In this document: one piece after another, positions 20,289-29,849 of the stretch
Numbering within the stretch: the stretch's first letter is position 1
Layout of the letters: every line of letters begins with the position of its first letter
Source: Pirellulaceae bacterium
GTDB lineage: Bacteria > Planctomycetota > Planctomycetia > Pirellulales > Thermoguttaceae
Length of the DNA stretch: 36,028 bases
Reading direction: 5' to 3'
Assembly (NCBI GenBank): GCA_012744395.1
Contig: JAAYCB010000185.1
Location: 1 to 36,028 of the forward strand
Made by a program: the position numbers and the translations under genes
The notes under the pieces: model-generated
What the model saw: the letters and a program-made list of their open reading frames with translations, nothing else
What the model was told of the DNA's origin: nothing
The model's database searches: none

Positions 20289-23090
20289 CTACCGCAGGCG
20301 CGAGCGCGAAACGCCTTCTCTCTCGCGGAATCGCCGCGTGAAGAACACGACCACGGCGATCAGCAGCGGGGGGATGGGCGGCAGGAGCACCGCCCAGAGC
20401 TTGTAGGTGTTCTGGACTCGTTCGATCTCGAGGTTCAATTCCGTGTCGATCTGGTTCTGCTGCCGCTCCATCTCGGCCTTGAGGCGGTCTTTCTCCGCGT
20501 CGAGGCGTTTCTGCCCGCTCTGCTGGGCCATCGCGACTTGCAGGAGCACGTCCTGGGAGCCCATGTTCTCCTTCTGCATCCGCTCTTCGAGCTTCTTGAT
20601 CCGTTCGTCGAACTTCTTCTGTTCCCGTTCAACGAACTCGTCGTACTCCTTTTGCAGGCGGTTGGCCTCCTTGCTGGTCGCTTCGCGAGACTCTTCGGTC
20701 TGGCGCTCGATCGCGGTCAGCGTGCGGTGCTTGACGCGGCGCGAGCGGATGTCGATGAATCGCTGGTCGCCGGCCAGCGCGTCGAGCACGTTGAGGACAA
20801 ACGTCACGTTGTCGAATTGCAGATTCAGCCCCGCTTCGGGATTGTCGCCCTGCTCGCGGAGCTGGAAGAACGCCCGGTGCAGCATATCGATGTCGCTGAC
20901 GAGGACAACATTGAGCCGCGCCGGCTCCGCCTCCTGCTGCTGCTCGTCTTCGGCGTCCTTGGCGTCGGCGTCCGTGTCGGGCGTCTCCTCCTCTTCCTCT
21001 CCGTTTCCAGAGGCCTTGTCTTCCGCTTTCTCGTCTTCCTCGGCGGCCTTCGGTTCCGCGGGGAGTTCCCCCTCGATCCGCGCGGCGAGCACATAGGTCG
21101 CGCCGGTGGGGATCTGCGGCCGATTCTCCTCGATTCGCATCATGCCGAACATGGCCATCGGCGCGATCCGCTGGACGTCGACGGTCCCGGTCTTGGCGCC
21201 GGTCTGGACGAGCGGGGTGAACTGCATCCGCGTGGCGTTCAGGCCGCTGATCGATCCCGGGAATACGAAGAGCAACTGCTGGAGCTGCATCGTCGTCGGA
21301 TCGTCCAGGTTGAACGGCCGCGATTGGGCGTCTTGGCCGCGATCGATGAACACGAACTCCTCGTAGAGGCTGCTCAGTTTGGGATAGGGGTTGTAGGTCT
21401 GCCAGATCACGTTGCGGGCGTTGAAATCCACCCCGAGCAGGTCCCAGAGCGGCGCGATGTCGCCCTTGGGCTCCGCCTGCTGCCCCATCATCATCGCCTG
21501 GGGGCCGCCGGGCGGCCGTTTCGGGGCGGTTGTGCCCGGCACTTCGGCGGCGAACAGGGGGAACGGGTCCTCGAAAATCGCCGTCGGCTGGCCCGACCGG
21601 ACCACCGCGAGGAAATTCTCCATCGGCTCGGGGGCGAGCGACGAGGGCTGGACCGCCAGCAGCACGTCGTAGCGCTCCTCGATCGGGCTGGTGGGATCGA
21701 CCTCGGCCACGTCGTACTGCTTCTGCAACTCCTCGACGATCGGCCAGTTGGGGCTCGACGACATCGCCTGCATGTTGAACTGGCCGTAGAGCCCCGCGTC
21801 GGTCTTCAGGATGCCGATCTTCTTGCGCTTCTGCTGGGTGACCGTGGCCAGCGAGCGAACCAGTTCGTATTCGACCGGGATCCCGCGATCGATGAACGGC
21901 AAGATCACCTTTTCCAGCCCGCAGGTGACGGCTACTCCGAGAAAGATGTTGTCTTCGCTGAACCGGCCGCGTTTCATGCTGAACACGCGCCGCGCCTGGA
22001 TCCCGTAGCGCTGCTCGGCCCGCGCCGCCTCTTCCGAGAGCGGCTTGGTGGAGATGATCCGCAGGAGGACCTTGCTGCCGGCCTTGGCTTCCATCTCCCG
22101 CAGCCGGTTGAGCATGTCGAGGCGGGTCTGGACGTAAGTCTCGGGGACCTCCGGGCTGACAAAGGCTTCGATCTGGATCGGATGCGCCGCATCGAGGCTG
22201 CTGAGGAGCTTCACCGTCTGGGGCGAGAGAGAACTGAGCCGTTCGCTGGTCACGTCGCTGCGGAGGTCATGCCGGCCGGCGAGCACGCAAAGATTCAAGC
22301 CGATCAGCAGCAGGGCGGTGATCTGAACCGCGTAGAAAACGTACCGCGGCACGCTCGAACTGCCCGCCCGCCAGTGCCGGGCGCTGATGAAGACCATGCT
22401 CAAGTAGAGCATTACGACGACCAGGGTGACGAAATACAGGAGGTTCGAAACGCTGAGGATTCCCCGCCCGAAGGCGGCGAACTGTTCGGCAATGCTCCAT
22501 TGCTTAAGCAGCCCACCGAAGGCGTCCGGCAGAATCGAATCGGCCCAGACGAGCAGCACCAGCGGCGCGTTGAACACGCCGCCGAGAATGTAGGCGATCG
22601 TCAAATTTGCGGTGAGGAACGACGCGACCATGCCGACGGCCAGCATCGCCAGGCCGGTCAGCCAGTATCCGACATAGGTTCCGATCAACAGGCCCGTGTC
22701 CGGCTGCCCGAGCGTCTTCAAGACCCAGATGTTGCAGACCATCGAGAAGAGCAGCGAGACGCTGTAGATCGCCACGCCGGCCAGGTACTTCGCCAGCACC
22801 ACGTCCAGATCGCTTGCCGGAATCGTCAGCAGCAACTCGTCGGTCCCCTGGCGCCGCTCGTCAGCCCAGATGCCCATCGTGATCGCCGGCACGAAAACCA
22901 GCATGATGAACGGAAACCAGCGGTTCAACTGGTCGAGGTTGGCCAGGTTCCGGTTGAAGAACTCGTCCGGCAGGAAGGCCGCGATCGAGCTGAGGAGCAC
23001 GAAAACGCAGATGAACACGTAGCCGGTCGGGCTCGTGAAATAGGCGACGAAATTCCGCTTGAAGACGGCAAGTAAGACTCTCGTATTCAT
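20289..23090 (-). CDS. ABC-2 permease fused to GldG-like auxiliary protein
   Basis: 933 residues. Residues 1-255 form a six-segment ABC-2/GldF permease (MNTRVLLAVFKRNFVAYFTS; MGIWADERRQGTDELLLTIP), a further membrane segment lies at about 285-307, and the rest is a GldG-type extracytoplasmic region (about 310-760; FVSPEVPETYVQTRLDMLNRL, GQPTAIFEDPFPLF). An acidic low-complexity stretch lies near 705-745, a long coiled coil at about 800-890, and a final membrane segment LLPPIPPLLIAVVVFF. In Bacteroidetes gldF and gldG are separate genes; here the two are one polypeptide. ATG 23090 restores the usual permease start; the frame is open to 23189. It lies 124 bases after the ATPase gene. Confidence 0.9.
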   Translation of the reverse strand: MNTRVLLAVFKRNFVAYFTSPTGYVFICVFVLLSSIAAFLPDEFFNRNLANLDQLNRWFPFIMLVFVPAITMGIWADERRQGTDELLLTIPASDLDVVLAKYLAGVAIYSVSLLFSMVCNIWVLKTLGQPDTGLLIGTYVGYWLTGLAMLAVGMVASFLTANLTIAYILGGVFNAPLVLLVWADSILPDAFGGLLKQWSIAEQFAAFGRGILSVSNLLYFVTLVVVMLYLSMVFISARHWRAGSSSVPRYVFYAVQITALLLIGLNLCVLAGRHDLRSDVTSERLSSLSPQTVKLLSSLDAAHPIQIEAFVSPEVPETYVQTRLDMLNRLREMEAKAGSKVLLRIISTKPLSEEAARAEQRYGIQARRVFSMKRGRFSEDNIFLGVAVTCGLEKVILPFIDRGIPVEYELVRSLATVTQQKRKKIGILKTDAGLYGQFNMQAMSSSPNWPIVEELQKQYDVAEVDPTSPIEERYDVLLAVQPSSLAPEPMENFLAVVRSGQPTAIFEDPFPLFAAEVPGTTAPKRPPGGPQAMMMGQQAEPKGDIAPLWDLLGVDFNARNVIWQTYNPYPKLSSLYEEFVFIDRGQDAQSRPFNLDDPTTMQLQQLLFVFPGSISGLNATRMQFTPLVQTGAKTGTVDVQRIAPMAMFGMMRIEENRPQIPTGATYVLAARIEGELPAEPKAAEEDEKAEDKASGNGEEEEETPDTDADAKDAEDEQQQEAEPARLNVVLVSDIDMLHRAFFQLREQGDNPEAGLNLQFDNVTFVLNVLDALAGDQRFIDIRSRRVKHRTLTAIERQTEESREATSKEANRLQKEYDEFVEREQKKFDERIKKLEERMQKENMGSQDVLLQVAMAQQSGQKRLDAEKDRLKAEMERQQNQIDTELNLEIERVQNTYKLWAVLLPPIPPLLIAVVVFFTRRFREREGVSRSRLR

Positions 23091-23214
23091 AGGTTCTCGC
23101 CTGACTTGGGTCTTTCGAAGGGTGAGAGGTTGGGGGAAAACCAGTCCGCGAACGCCCGCGGCGCGGCGCCCCGCGCCGATTGCCCGCAATCCGCGCCGCC
23201 GGCGCGCTGCGGGC

Positions 23215-23952
23215 TCAGACGGCCGCTCCGGTCAACTCGCGAAAGCGGACGTCGAGCCGCGGGGTGCCCTGGGCGAAGGCCTCGACCGAATCGTCGAAGA
23301 CCAGCTTGCCTTCGTTGATGAACAGCACCCGGTCGGCCATCGCTTCGACCTCCTGCAAGATATGCGTGGAAAGCAGCACGGTCTTGCTCTCGCCGAGCTT
23401 GCGGATCGTCTCGCGGACGTCGTGGATCTGGTTCGGATCGAGCCCGGCCGTCGGCTCGTCGAGAATCAGGACGTCGGGCTGGTGGAGCAGGACCTGCGCC
23501 ATGCCCACGCGCTGCCGGTATCCGCGAGAGAGCTTGCCGATCGGTTTGCCGATCACGCTCTTCAGGGCGCACAGCTGCACGACCTCGTCGATCCGGTCGC
23601 GCTTCTCCGCCCCGCGGCAGCCGCGGGCCTCGGCGAAGAACGAGAGCAGCCCGCGGGGCGTCATGTCGGGATACAGCGGCCCATTCTCCGGCAGGTAGCC
23701 CAGCCGGGCCGCCCCCTTGATCCGGTTGGTCGACATGTCGTGGCCGGCAATCTTCGCCGTGCCGCGGGAGGCCGCCAGGTACCCCGTCAGCAGCTTCATC
23801 GTGGTGCTCTTGCCGGCGCCGTTGGGCCCCAGAAAGGCCACCACCTCGCCCCGGTGGACTTTGAAGGTCACATCCTCAATGGCGGCAAAACTGCCATAGT
23901 ACTTCGTCAGCCCCTCGGCCTCGATCATGGGAAGACCTTGCTGTTCACTCAT
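23215..23952 (-). CDS. ABC transporter ATP-binding protein, GldA-like
   Basis: 245 residues, a single ABC domain. Walker [10 protein letters not shown] (42-50), Q-loop region [10 protein letters not shown] (85-94), signature [10 protein letters not shown] (141-150), Walker B VLILDEP (161-167) and H-loop His197 are intact. The LPENGPLY form of the Q-loop is usual in Gld-type and multidrug/ABC-2 exporters. It energises the fused permease encoded next. ATG 23952 is chosen with GGAG 12 bases upstream; an internal ATG at 23928 with AAGG 7 bases upstream is a real alternative and would remove eight residues. It is the first gene of the three-gene operon. Confidence 0.94.
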   Translation of the reverse strand: MSEQQGLPMIEAEGLTKYYGSFAAIEDVTFKVHRGEVVAFLGPNGAGKSTTMKLLTGYLAASRGTAKIAGHDMSTNRIKGAARLGYLPENGPLYPDMTPRGLLSFFAEARGCRGAEKRDRIDEVVQLCALKSVIGKPIGKLSRGYRQRVGMAQVLLHQPDVLILDEPTAGLDPNQIHDVRETIRKLGESKTVLLSTHILQEVEAMADRVLFINEGKLVFDDSVEAFAQGTPRLDVRFRELTGAAV

Positions 23953-24036
23953 CGCTTGGTCGCTCCGCGCGTGAAGGTGCAATCGGTGGGAGAACTTGGG
24001 CCGCGGGACCCCGCGCCCGGTATGCTTAAACCAACG

Positions 24037-24066
24037 ATTATAATCCGGCGCTTTTCCGGATGCCAC
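24037..24066 (-). promoter_or_regulatory. Possible promoter of the Gld-type ABC operon
   Basis: On the minus strand a perfect TATAAT (rc of 24037-24042) is preceded at 18 bases by GTGGCA (rc of 24061-24066, 4 of 6 to TTGACA). It would give a leader of about 80 bases before the ABC ATPase. The AT-rich ATTATAAT palindrome stands out in a GC-rich gap. Confidence 0.35.
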
Positions 24067-24237
24067 TGTCCAGAGGACAATCCCCGGCGGATTGTCTGGC
24101 ACGCGGCCGGAACCCGGCAGAGCCGGACGGCAGTCCGCAGGCCGGAAGCACCGCTTGCCGGAACCCCGGATTCCCGAAAGCCTCGCCGCCGATACGCAGC
24201 ACACCGCAAAATGGTTCGCGCGAAAAATAGGGCCGCA

Positions 24238-24303
24238 GGGTGGTGCAAGCGGACCGACCCCAGGCGGCTGGGAGTGCCCCGCCGCGGTTGCACGAAACCG
24301 GAC
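24238..24303 (+). repeat. Dispersed repeat of the GGGTGGTGCAA family, copy 2
   Basis: Begins GGGTGGTGCAAGCGGACC, has a central GGGAGTGCCC and ends CGAAACCGGAC, 66 bases in all. It is the counterpart of 3818-3882, with both ends and the central TGCCC shared. Confidence 0.5.
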
Positions 24304-24388
24304 GATTCGGCTCGGCCAATCGCGCGAGCGCCGCCCTACCGCGAGCGTGCGATGCAGCGCCCCGGGGGGATGGCCCGCGTTGGACCGG

Positions 24389-26080
24389 CTACGGCAGAGT
24401 CCCCCGGCCTTCCGGCTCTTGCCGGAACGTGATGTGGCGGAGCCAATGGGCGTCGTCCGTCTCCGGAAAATCGGTGCGGACATGGCATCCCCGCGTCTCC
24501 GTCCGCTCCAGAGCGCTCCGGATCATCAGCTGTGCGATGCAGAGCATGTTCTGCAACTCCCACCCGCCGGGATCGTAGAATTGGTCGGCCAGCACGTAGC
24601 TCGACCAGCGGTCAATATTCTCCACGGCGTCCGTGAGCCCCTCGGCATCCCGCCGGACTCCGACGTCGCGCCACATCAGGCTCTTCAGCGAGTTGCGGAT
24701 GTCGATCAGGTCGAGATTCTCGGGGGTCGGCGCGACGCGGGGATTGCACAAGGAGATCGCCCGGAAGTCGTCGTCGACCTCCGCGGCCGCACGGGAGGCC
24801 CCTTCGCCCGCGACCACGCCGTGGACGAGCGCTTCCAGCAGACTGTTCGAGGCGAGGCGGTTCGCGCCATGCAGGCCGCTGGCCGTGACTTCGCCGGCCG
24901 CCCAGAGCCCCGGCAGCGTCGTGCGGCAATCCATGTCGATGGTCACCCCCCCCATCATGTAGTGGGCCCCCGGGCGCACCGGGATCCGATCCTTGGTGAT
25001 GTCGATGCCGAATTTCTCGCAGATCGCGGCAATCCCCGGAAAACGCCGGCGAACCACCGCCGGATCGAGGTGGTTCAACTCAAGGTACACGCTCGGGTGG
25101 CGCGTCCGTTCCATTTGGCTGACAATCGCCCAGCTGACCACGTCGCGCGGAGCCAGCTCGGCCCGCTGGTCGTACTCCGGCATGAATCGATGCCCGCTGC
25201 GGTCGACCAGGTACGCTCCCTCGCCGCGCATGGCTTCCGTGATCAGGTGCCGGCTGCTCCCCGCGATATACAGGACGGTCGGGTGGAATTGGACAAACTC
25301 CATGTCGCGGAGCTCGGCGCCCGCACGGTAGGCCATCGCCAGGCCGTCGCCGGTCGCCACGTCCGGGTTGGTCGTCTCGCGGTAGAGTTGCCCGGTGCCG
25401 CCGGTGCAGAGAATCGTCTCCTTGGCCCAGATCAGGGTCTTGCCGTGGCGGTGGTTCCAGACAACCGCGCCGCGGCAGACACCGTCGCAGGTCAGCAGGT
25501 CGATCGTGAAGGTGTTTTGCCAGAGTTGCACGTTCGCGGCCTTCTCCGCGCGCTCGATCACCGCCCGCATCACCTCCTTGCCTGTCGCGTCGCCCAGGGC
25601 ATGGGCGATCCGGTCCCTGCCATGCCCACCCTCGCGTCCCAGCGCAAGCTGGTCGCCCGAGGTGTCAAAATGCGCCCCCCACCGGATCAGCTCCCGGATC
25701 CGCTCCGGCCCCTCGCGGACAATCCGTTCGACAACCTGCCGCTCGCAGAGCGCCCCGCCCGCCGTCAGCGTATCCGCCACGTGTTCCTCGAAGCTGTCGT
25801 GTTCGGAGAGCACCGTGGCAATTCCACCCTGGGCGTGGGCACTGTTCGATTGCCAGACGCTGTCCTTGGCAACGACGAGAACCGAGCATTTCGGGTCAAT
25901 CGCCAACGCGGTGCGCAGACCGGCCAGCCCCCCGCCAACTACCAGAATATCCGTGAAAAAATGGGGGACTTCCTTGGGATGGAAAGGGGCGAGATAGCGG
26001 GGAGCCGGAATCGAGTTCATGGTGATGGCAATGGCGGGGGGGGAGTGAAATCGTTCGTCTTCAACCGACTCTTGCGGCAT
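24389..26080 (-). CDS. nadB: L-aspartate oxidase NadB
   Basis: 563 residues. NadB is a cytoplasmic flavoenzyme that oxidises L-aspartate to iminoaspartate, which NadA converts to quinolinate. Features: FAD-binding ILVVGGGLAGLRTAL (45-59), NSAHAQGGIA (79-88), GGHGRDRIAHA (151-161), catalytic-region QFHPTVL (His266) and EAMRGEGAY (Arg285), PGAHYMMGGV (His373), and GLHGANRLASNSLLEALVHG (402-421) at the flavin. The glutamine/glutamate and aspartate patterns fit NadB and not succinate dehydrogenase SdhA. Start: ATG 26080 has GGGAAG five bases upstream, giving a 20-residue leader; ATG 26020 (MNSIPAPRYL) is closer to the family's usual N-terminus but lacks a ribosome site. A TAGAAT (rc of 26114-26119) is a possible -10. 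Confidence 0.95.
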   Translation of the reverse strand: MPQESVEDERFHSPPAIAITMNSIPAPRYLAPFHPKEVPHFFTDILVVGGGLAGLRTALAIDPKCSVLVVAKDSVWQSNSAHAQGGIATVLSEHDSFEEHVADTLTAGGALCERQVVERIVREGPERIRELIRWGAHFDTSGDQLALGREGGHGRDRIAHALGDATGKEVMRAVIERAEKAANVQLWQNTFTIDLLTCDGVCRGAVVWNHRHGKTLIWAKETILCTGGTGQLYRETTNPDVATGDGLAMAYRAGAELRDMEFVQFHPTVLYIAGSSRHLITEAMRGEGAYLVDRSGHRFMPEYDQRAELAPRDVVSWAIVSQMERTRHPSVYLELNHLDPAVVRRRFPGIAAICEKFGIDITKDRIPVRPGAHYMMGGVTIDMDCRTTLPGLWAAGEVTASGLHGANRLASNSLLEALVHGVVAGEGASRAAAEVDDDFRAISLCNPRVAPTPENLDLIDIRNSLKSLMWRDVGVRRDAEGLTDAVENIDRWSSYVLADQFYDPGGWELQNMLCIAQLMIRSALERTETRGCHVRTDFPETDDAHWLRHITFRQEPEGRGTLP

Positions 26081-26171
26081 TGATCTTCCCGCATGGGCCG
26101 AACCGATCTCCCGATTCTAACGCCCACGAAGCCCGCCCGCCCAGGGCATCACTCACAAGAGGGGCAACCCG

Positions 26172-29100
26172 TCACTTGGCCGCCGACCCGACCGAACGGG
26201 TGTATTCTCGGAACTGCTCGCGCCAAGCGGGCGGCGGGTCCGACCGGATGGCCTCTGTCTTCCGCAGATTGTCTGTCTCAACGCCGCCGGCTTTCAGCGA
26301 AGTCCCCGAGGGGCGCAGCCCCAGACTTCGCAGCGCGTCGTCCAACTCCTCGCGCGAGCTGTCGCCTCCCGGCCCCGATTGCCGGGCGTCGGCCTTCATT
26401 TTCTGCCATCGGCGGACGAATCGCGCCAGCTCGTCGCGGCTCCAGCCGAGGCGGTCAAGCAATTGCTGATCCGGCTCTGATTGCTGCAATTGGTCTTCGA
26501 GATACTCCAGCGCCAGATCGGTCGCCTTGTCGGCATATTCCTTGATTGGGTCCGAGCCCTCCGCGGCTGGGCTCTCGGCCCCCTCGCCGGCGGCACCCGG
26601 GCCGCTCGACGTGCCGCCCGACTTCGGATTCCGCGGGCCGCTTGGGCCCTGCTGCGGCCGGCCCCCGCTGGATGGTTCTCCGGCGCCCTTGCCGGGCATC
26701 TGCGGCGAGGTCTGGCTGTCCGGACGGTTCTGGCTGTCTTGGGGCCCGCCATTGGCGTCTTCTCCCGGCTTGCCGCCCGGTTGGCTCCGCTCGCCTCCAC
26801 CCGGACCATCGGGCTTTACCGCCGAACTGCCCGTCGCCGGATCGGTTGGCGACTGCGTGCCGCCGCGCGTGCCTGGTTCTCCCTGGCCCTGCTCGCCGCC
26901 TGGTTGGCCGCCCTCGTCGGCGGGCGTGCTGCTGCCGGGATTGCCGAGACCCTGCTTGTCGGAGTCCTGCCCGCCGCCTTCGCCCCCCCCGCCGGATCGG
27001 TCCCCGTCGCTTTGCCTGTCGGCTTGGGAATCCGATTGTTTGTGGCTGATCGACGGCGACTGAGGCTCGCCTGCCTGCTTCTCTCCTCCCTCATCGCCAC
27101 CGGCTGGCTTCTTCGCCTTGGGCTGGTTGTCACCCTGGGGGATGGGGCTTGGCTGGTCGGGCCCGGCCGGCCGGCTCTGCGTCTGCCCCTCGCCCGCCTG
27201 GGGCGAGCCCGGTTGGGGTTTCTCAGTTCCACCCGGTTGCTTTTCCGCGGGACTCTGCCCCGGTTGCCGCTCGGCCGAGGTCATGTCGGCCCCGTTGATC
27301 TCGTCGGGCTTCGGCGGCGGGCCGTCGACGACATCCTGCTCCTTGGGCGATTGGCCCTCGCCCGGTCGTCCGGTCGGGGTGCCGCCGGCGTCGTCGCTTT
27401 CGGTCTTGGGTGCGGGCTCCTTAGTCGGTTCAGCGGGTTTTGAGGTCGGCTGCCCGCCCGCTCCTTCGACCCCTGGCGGTTTCTGGCTCGAATCGCCCGC
27501 GGCCTCTTCGTCCGCCGCTTTTTCCATGCGATTCGGGGCAACTCCCGATTCTCCCTGGTGCTCCTTGGCCCCCGGGGTCTCCTCGCCCGGCTGCGGCTGC
27601 CCATCCTGATTGCCGCCGTCTTGCGATTGCGGGCCGGGTTTTTCCTGCGGGCCGCCTTGCTGAGACCCGCCCGCCGCGTGACTTCCTTCAGCGGACTGGT
27701 CCTGTTCTCGCTGCTTGAGGACCTCCTCAAATACTTCGCCGGGGTTCGATTCGCCGTCGAGCGGTTCCCTGTGCGTTTCCGCCTGCTCGCCTGGTTGCGC
27801 GGCCGGCGAGCTGCCCGGCTCGGCCTGACTTTCGGCCCCGCCCGTTTGCTGGCCGGAAGCGGCCGACTCGCCCGGTGGGCCCTCTTCATCGCCCTGTTGC
27901 GCTGCCTGGTCCGGGTTGCCCTGTGTCTCCTCGGGCGTTTTCCCCGCCGGACCGTCTTCTTGGCCCCCTTGGGATTCTTCTCCAGCCTCTTGTTGCTTCG
28001 ATGCTCCCTGGTCGCCGGTTTCTCCTCCGGTGGGCTCCGGCTGGCCGGGATCTTTCTGTTCCGATGCAGCCTCAGGGGGCTTGGCGTTGTCGACGTTCTC
28101 TTGACGGGCCGGCGGATCGCGGGTCTCTGCCGGCTCGGCCCCTTGTGCGTCCTGTGGCTGCTTGGGCTGCCCCCCCGCAGCGCTGCCGTTCGCCGCGTCC
28201 CGCGCCCGCTCCGGCGGCCCGATTGTCAGCCACCGCCGGTCGGTCTCCGTGCGATTTCGCTCCGGTTCGCGATTGTCTTCCGCCTCGGCCCAGTAGAGCA
28301 CCTGGTCACCGGATTGAAGCCCCAATTGGGCCGGTGTCAGCCGGTACTTGGCCTTGAACTGGCCTTCGAAACCGCGGGCCGGGGCGACGCGATCGAGCAG
28401 CGCTGGGATCGGCAGCCGGCGGTCGTTCGCTTCGCCGCGGATAGCCACGCGCCGGAGCGAGAAATCCGGGTCTCGCGCTTCCACCGCCAATTCAATCCAG
28501 CCGTCCAGGGGCACCCTGGCGCGATCGGCCGGTGGACTTACCAGCCGGACTTCCGGCGCCGCATCGACGAGCACCTCGATCTGGTGGCGAACCGGGTCGA
28601 GGTTCTCGCGCCGCTCGCCCGTTTCCGCCTCCGTGAACCGGAATTGGTACCACCGCTGCTCGTTTTTCGAGTCGTTCTTCACGGCGCGCAGGGTCAACTC
28701 CCCGAGGGCTCGTTTGCCCTCGGCCCGGATTCGAATCCGCCGCGCGCGGTCTCCATTCAGTTCGATCTCGGCTGACTGAATCTGCCGGTTCGCCAAGGCC
28801 TCCAGCGTTACCCGCGTGCCGTCGATCGCTCGCAAATCGGCCGTGTCGGTGACGATCCGCTCGGCAATGCCCGTATAGGCCGGATACTGGTATCGCGCAG
28901 ACTTGAAAAGGATCGTCGGCGGGACCTCCATCTGCATCTTGAAGTCGCGCGTGCGGTGGTCGCCCGCGATCAGGCGGTAGCGAAGCGTCTGCTGCAATCC
29001 GGCCTTGCCGGGCGGGAGCCGGCATTCGTAGCGGGCAAACCCCGCCGCTTGCGCCATCGGCACCATCTGGTCGACGATCTGGCCGTCGTCGCTCGAATAG

Positions 29101-29849
29101 CGGACCAGAACCTGCTCGCCCGACCGGAGCCCCTCGACCACGGCGGAGATCGTCGCCGAACGGCCCTGATAGACGATCGTGTCGCCGGGTTCGACCTGGT
29201 CGATCCGCACGCGGGACGGGGCATCAATTGTCGCCCACGGCCAAAGAATGCGGCCAAACGACGGCATCGGGTTCTTGGGCGAGAACACGAGATACACCGC
29301 CAAGACCGCCAGAAGCGCGACCAGCACGTAGCCCCGGCGGATCACGTGAATCCGGTCGACCGCGACCTCCTGCGGAATCTGCTCGACTTCATTCGCCGTG
29401 GTTGTGGCCAGCCCTTCGAGAATCCGTTGGCTGAGCGGCCCTTCGTCGAAACCTCTCCCGCGGCGCAGCAGCAGCAGATTAATCAAGCCATTCTTCAGGG
29501 TCGGGCGCGCCTGTTCGAGCGTCTGGGCCGCATAGACCGGGTTGATCCGGTAGACGAGCGGGGGCAGCAGGTGGCGGGCGGCATAGAAGCCGGCGCCGCA
29601 TAACAGCCCCAGGAACAACAGCAACCGGCCCGTGAACCCGAGGCCGCCCGAGAAGAGCCAGTGATCGACCAGCGCGGCCACAAGTAGATACGCGATCAGG
29701 CCCGCGGAAAGGCCAATCAGGCCAGCGGCGAAATCCGTCACTTTCAACTGCCAGCGCGTCTGGTGAATCCGCCGATCGATCAGCACCACCTTCGCCTCGG
29801 CAAAGCTGGACTGTCTTTCAGCACGTGATTCGGCCGCGGGGCTTGCCAT
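26172..29849 (-). CDS. Large membrane protein with a disordered Gly/Pro/Gln-rich region (DUF4175-like)
   Basis: 1225 residues. Three hydrophobic segments (about 39-61, 73-93 and 172-190) precede a beta-rich region (about 205-545) with PSRVRIDQVEPGDTIVYQGR, QTLRYRLIAGD, PPTILFKSARYQYPAYTGI and GDQVLYWAEAEDNREPERNR. This order resembles DUF4175-like envelope proteins of planctomycetes and proteobacteria. About 550 residues (545-1098) of low-complexity Gly, Pro, Gln, Glu and Ser follow, then a conserved 127-residue end beginning SDPIKEYADKATDLALEYLE with helical LGWSRDELARFVRRWQKMKA. The function is unknown. The ATG at 29849 has no clear ribosome site. It stands as a single gene, 91 bases before nadB on the same strand. 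Confidence 0.85.
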   Translation of the reverse strand: MASPAAESRAERQSSFAEAKVVLIDRRIHQTRWQLKVTDFAAGLIGLSAGLIAYLLVAALVDHWLFSGGLGFTGRLLLFLGLLCGAGFYAARHLLPPLVYRINPVYAAQTLEQARPTLKNGLINLLLLRRGRGFDEGPLSQRILEGLATTTANEVEQIPQEVAVDRIHVIRRGYVLVALLAVLAVYLVFSPKNPMPSFGRILWPWATIDAPSRVRIDQVEPGDTIVYQGRSATISAVVEGLRSGEQVLVRYSSDDGQIVDQMVPMAQAAGFARYECRLPPGKAGLQQTLRYRLIAGDHRTRDFKMQMEVPPTILFKSARYQYPAYTGIAERIVTDTADLRAIDGTRVTLEALANRQIQSAEIELNGDRARRIRIRAEGKRALGELTLRAVKNDSKNEQRWYQFRFTEAETGERRENLDPVRHQIEVLVDAAPEVRLVSPPADRARVPLDGWIELAVEARDPDFSLRRVAIRGEANDRRLPIPALLDRVAPARGFEGQFKAKYRLTPAQLGLQSGDQVLYWAEAEDNREPERNRTETDRRWLTIGPPERARDAANGSAAGGQPKQPQDAQGAEPAETRDPPARQENVDNAKPPEAASEQKDPGQPEPTGGETGDQGASKQQEAGEESQGGQEDGPAGKTPEETQGNPDQAAQQGDEEGPPGESAASGQQTGGAESQAEPGSSPAAQPGEQAETHREPLDGESNPGEVFEEVLKQREQDQSAEGSHAAGGSQQGGPQEKPGPQSQDGGNQDGQPQPGEETPGAKEHQGESGVAPNRMEKAADEEAAGDSSQKPPGVEGAGGQPTSKPAEPTKEPAPKTESDDAGGTPTGRPGEGQSPKEQDVVDGPPPKPDEINGADMTSAERQPGQSPAEKQPGGTEKPQPGSPQAGEGQTQSRPAGPDQPSPIPQGDNQPKAKKPAGGDEGGEKQAGEPQSPSISHKQSDSQADRQSDGDRSGGGGEGGGQDSDKQGLGNPGSSTPADEGGQPGGEQGQGEPGTRGGTQSPTDPATGSSAVKPDGPGGGERSQPGGKPGEDANGGPQDSQNRPDSQTSPQMPGKGAGEPSSGGRPQQGPSGPRNPKSGGTSSGPGAAGEGAESPAAEGSDPIKEYADKATDLALEYLEDQLQQSEPDQQLLDRLGWSRDELARFVRRWQKMKADARQSGPGGDSSREELDDALRSLGLRPSGTSLKAGGVETDNLRKTEAIRSDPPPAWREQFREYTRSVGSAAK

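Larger units (their letters stand above)
23953..24388. other. nadB to ABC operon intergenic region (436 bp)
   Basis: There is no convincing gene. It holds the possible ABC operon promoter (24037-24066), a GC-rich stretch with several CCGG-centred short inverted repeats (24100-24180), and a copy of the GGGTGGTGCAA repeat (24238-24303). Open frames crossing it have Arg/Pro/Gly-rich translations typical of non-coding GC-rich DNA. Confidence 0.55.

Noticed and set aside
20223-23075. 950-residue open frame opposite the permease-GldG fusion
   Set aside because: A shadow of the real minus-strand gene, with Arg/Glu/His-rich composition and no ribosome site.
24092-26083. 663-residue open frame opposite nadB
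   Set aside because: It covers nadB and the adjoining gap in antisense; NadB motifs on the minus strand decide the matter.
26481-27609. Plus-strand frames rich in Gly/Pro/Leu opposite the disordered segment
   Set aside because: The minus frame is continuous with membrane segments at one end and a conserved tail at the other; the plus frames are by-products of low-complexity codons.
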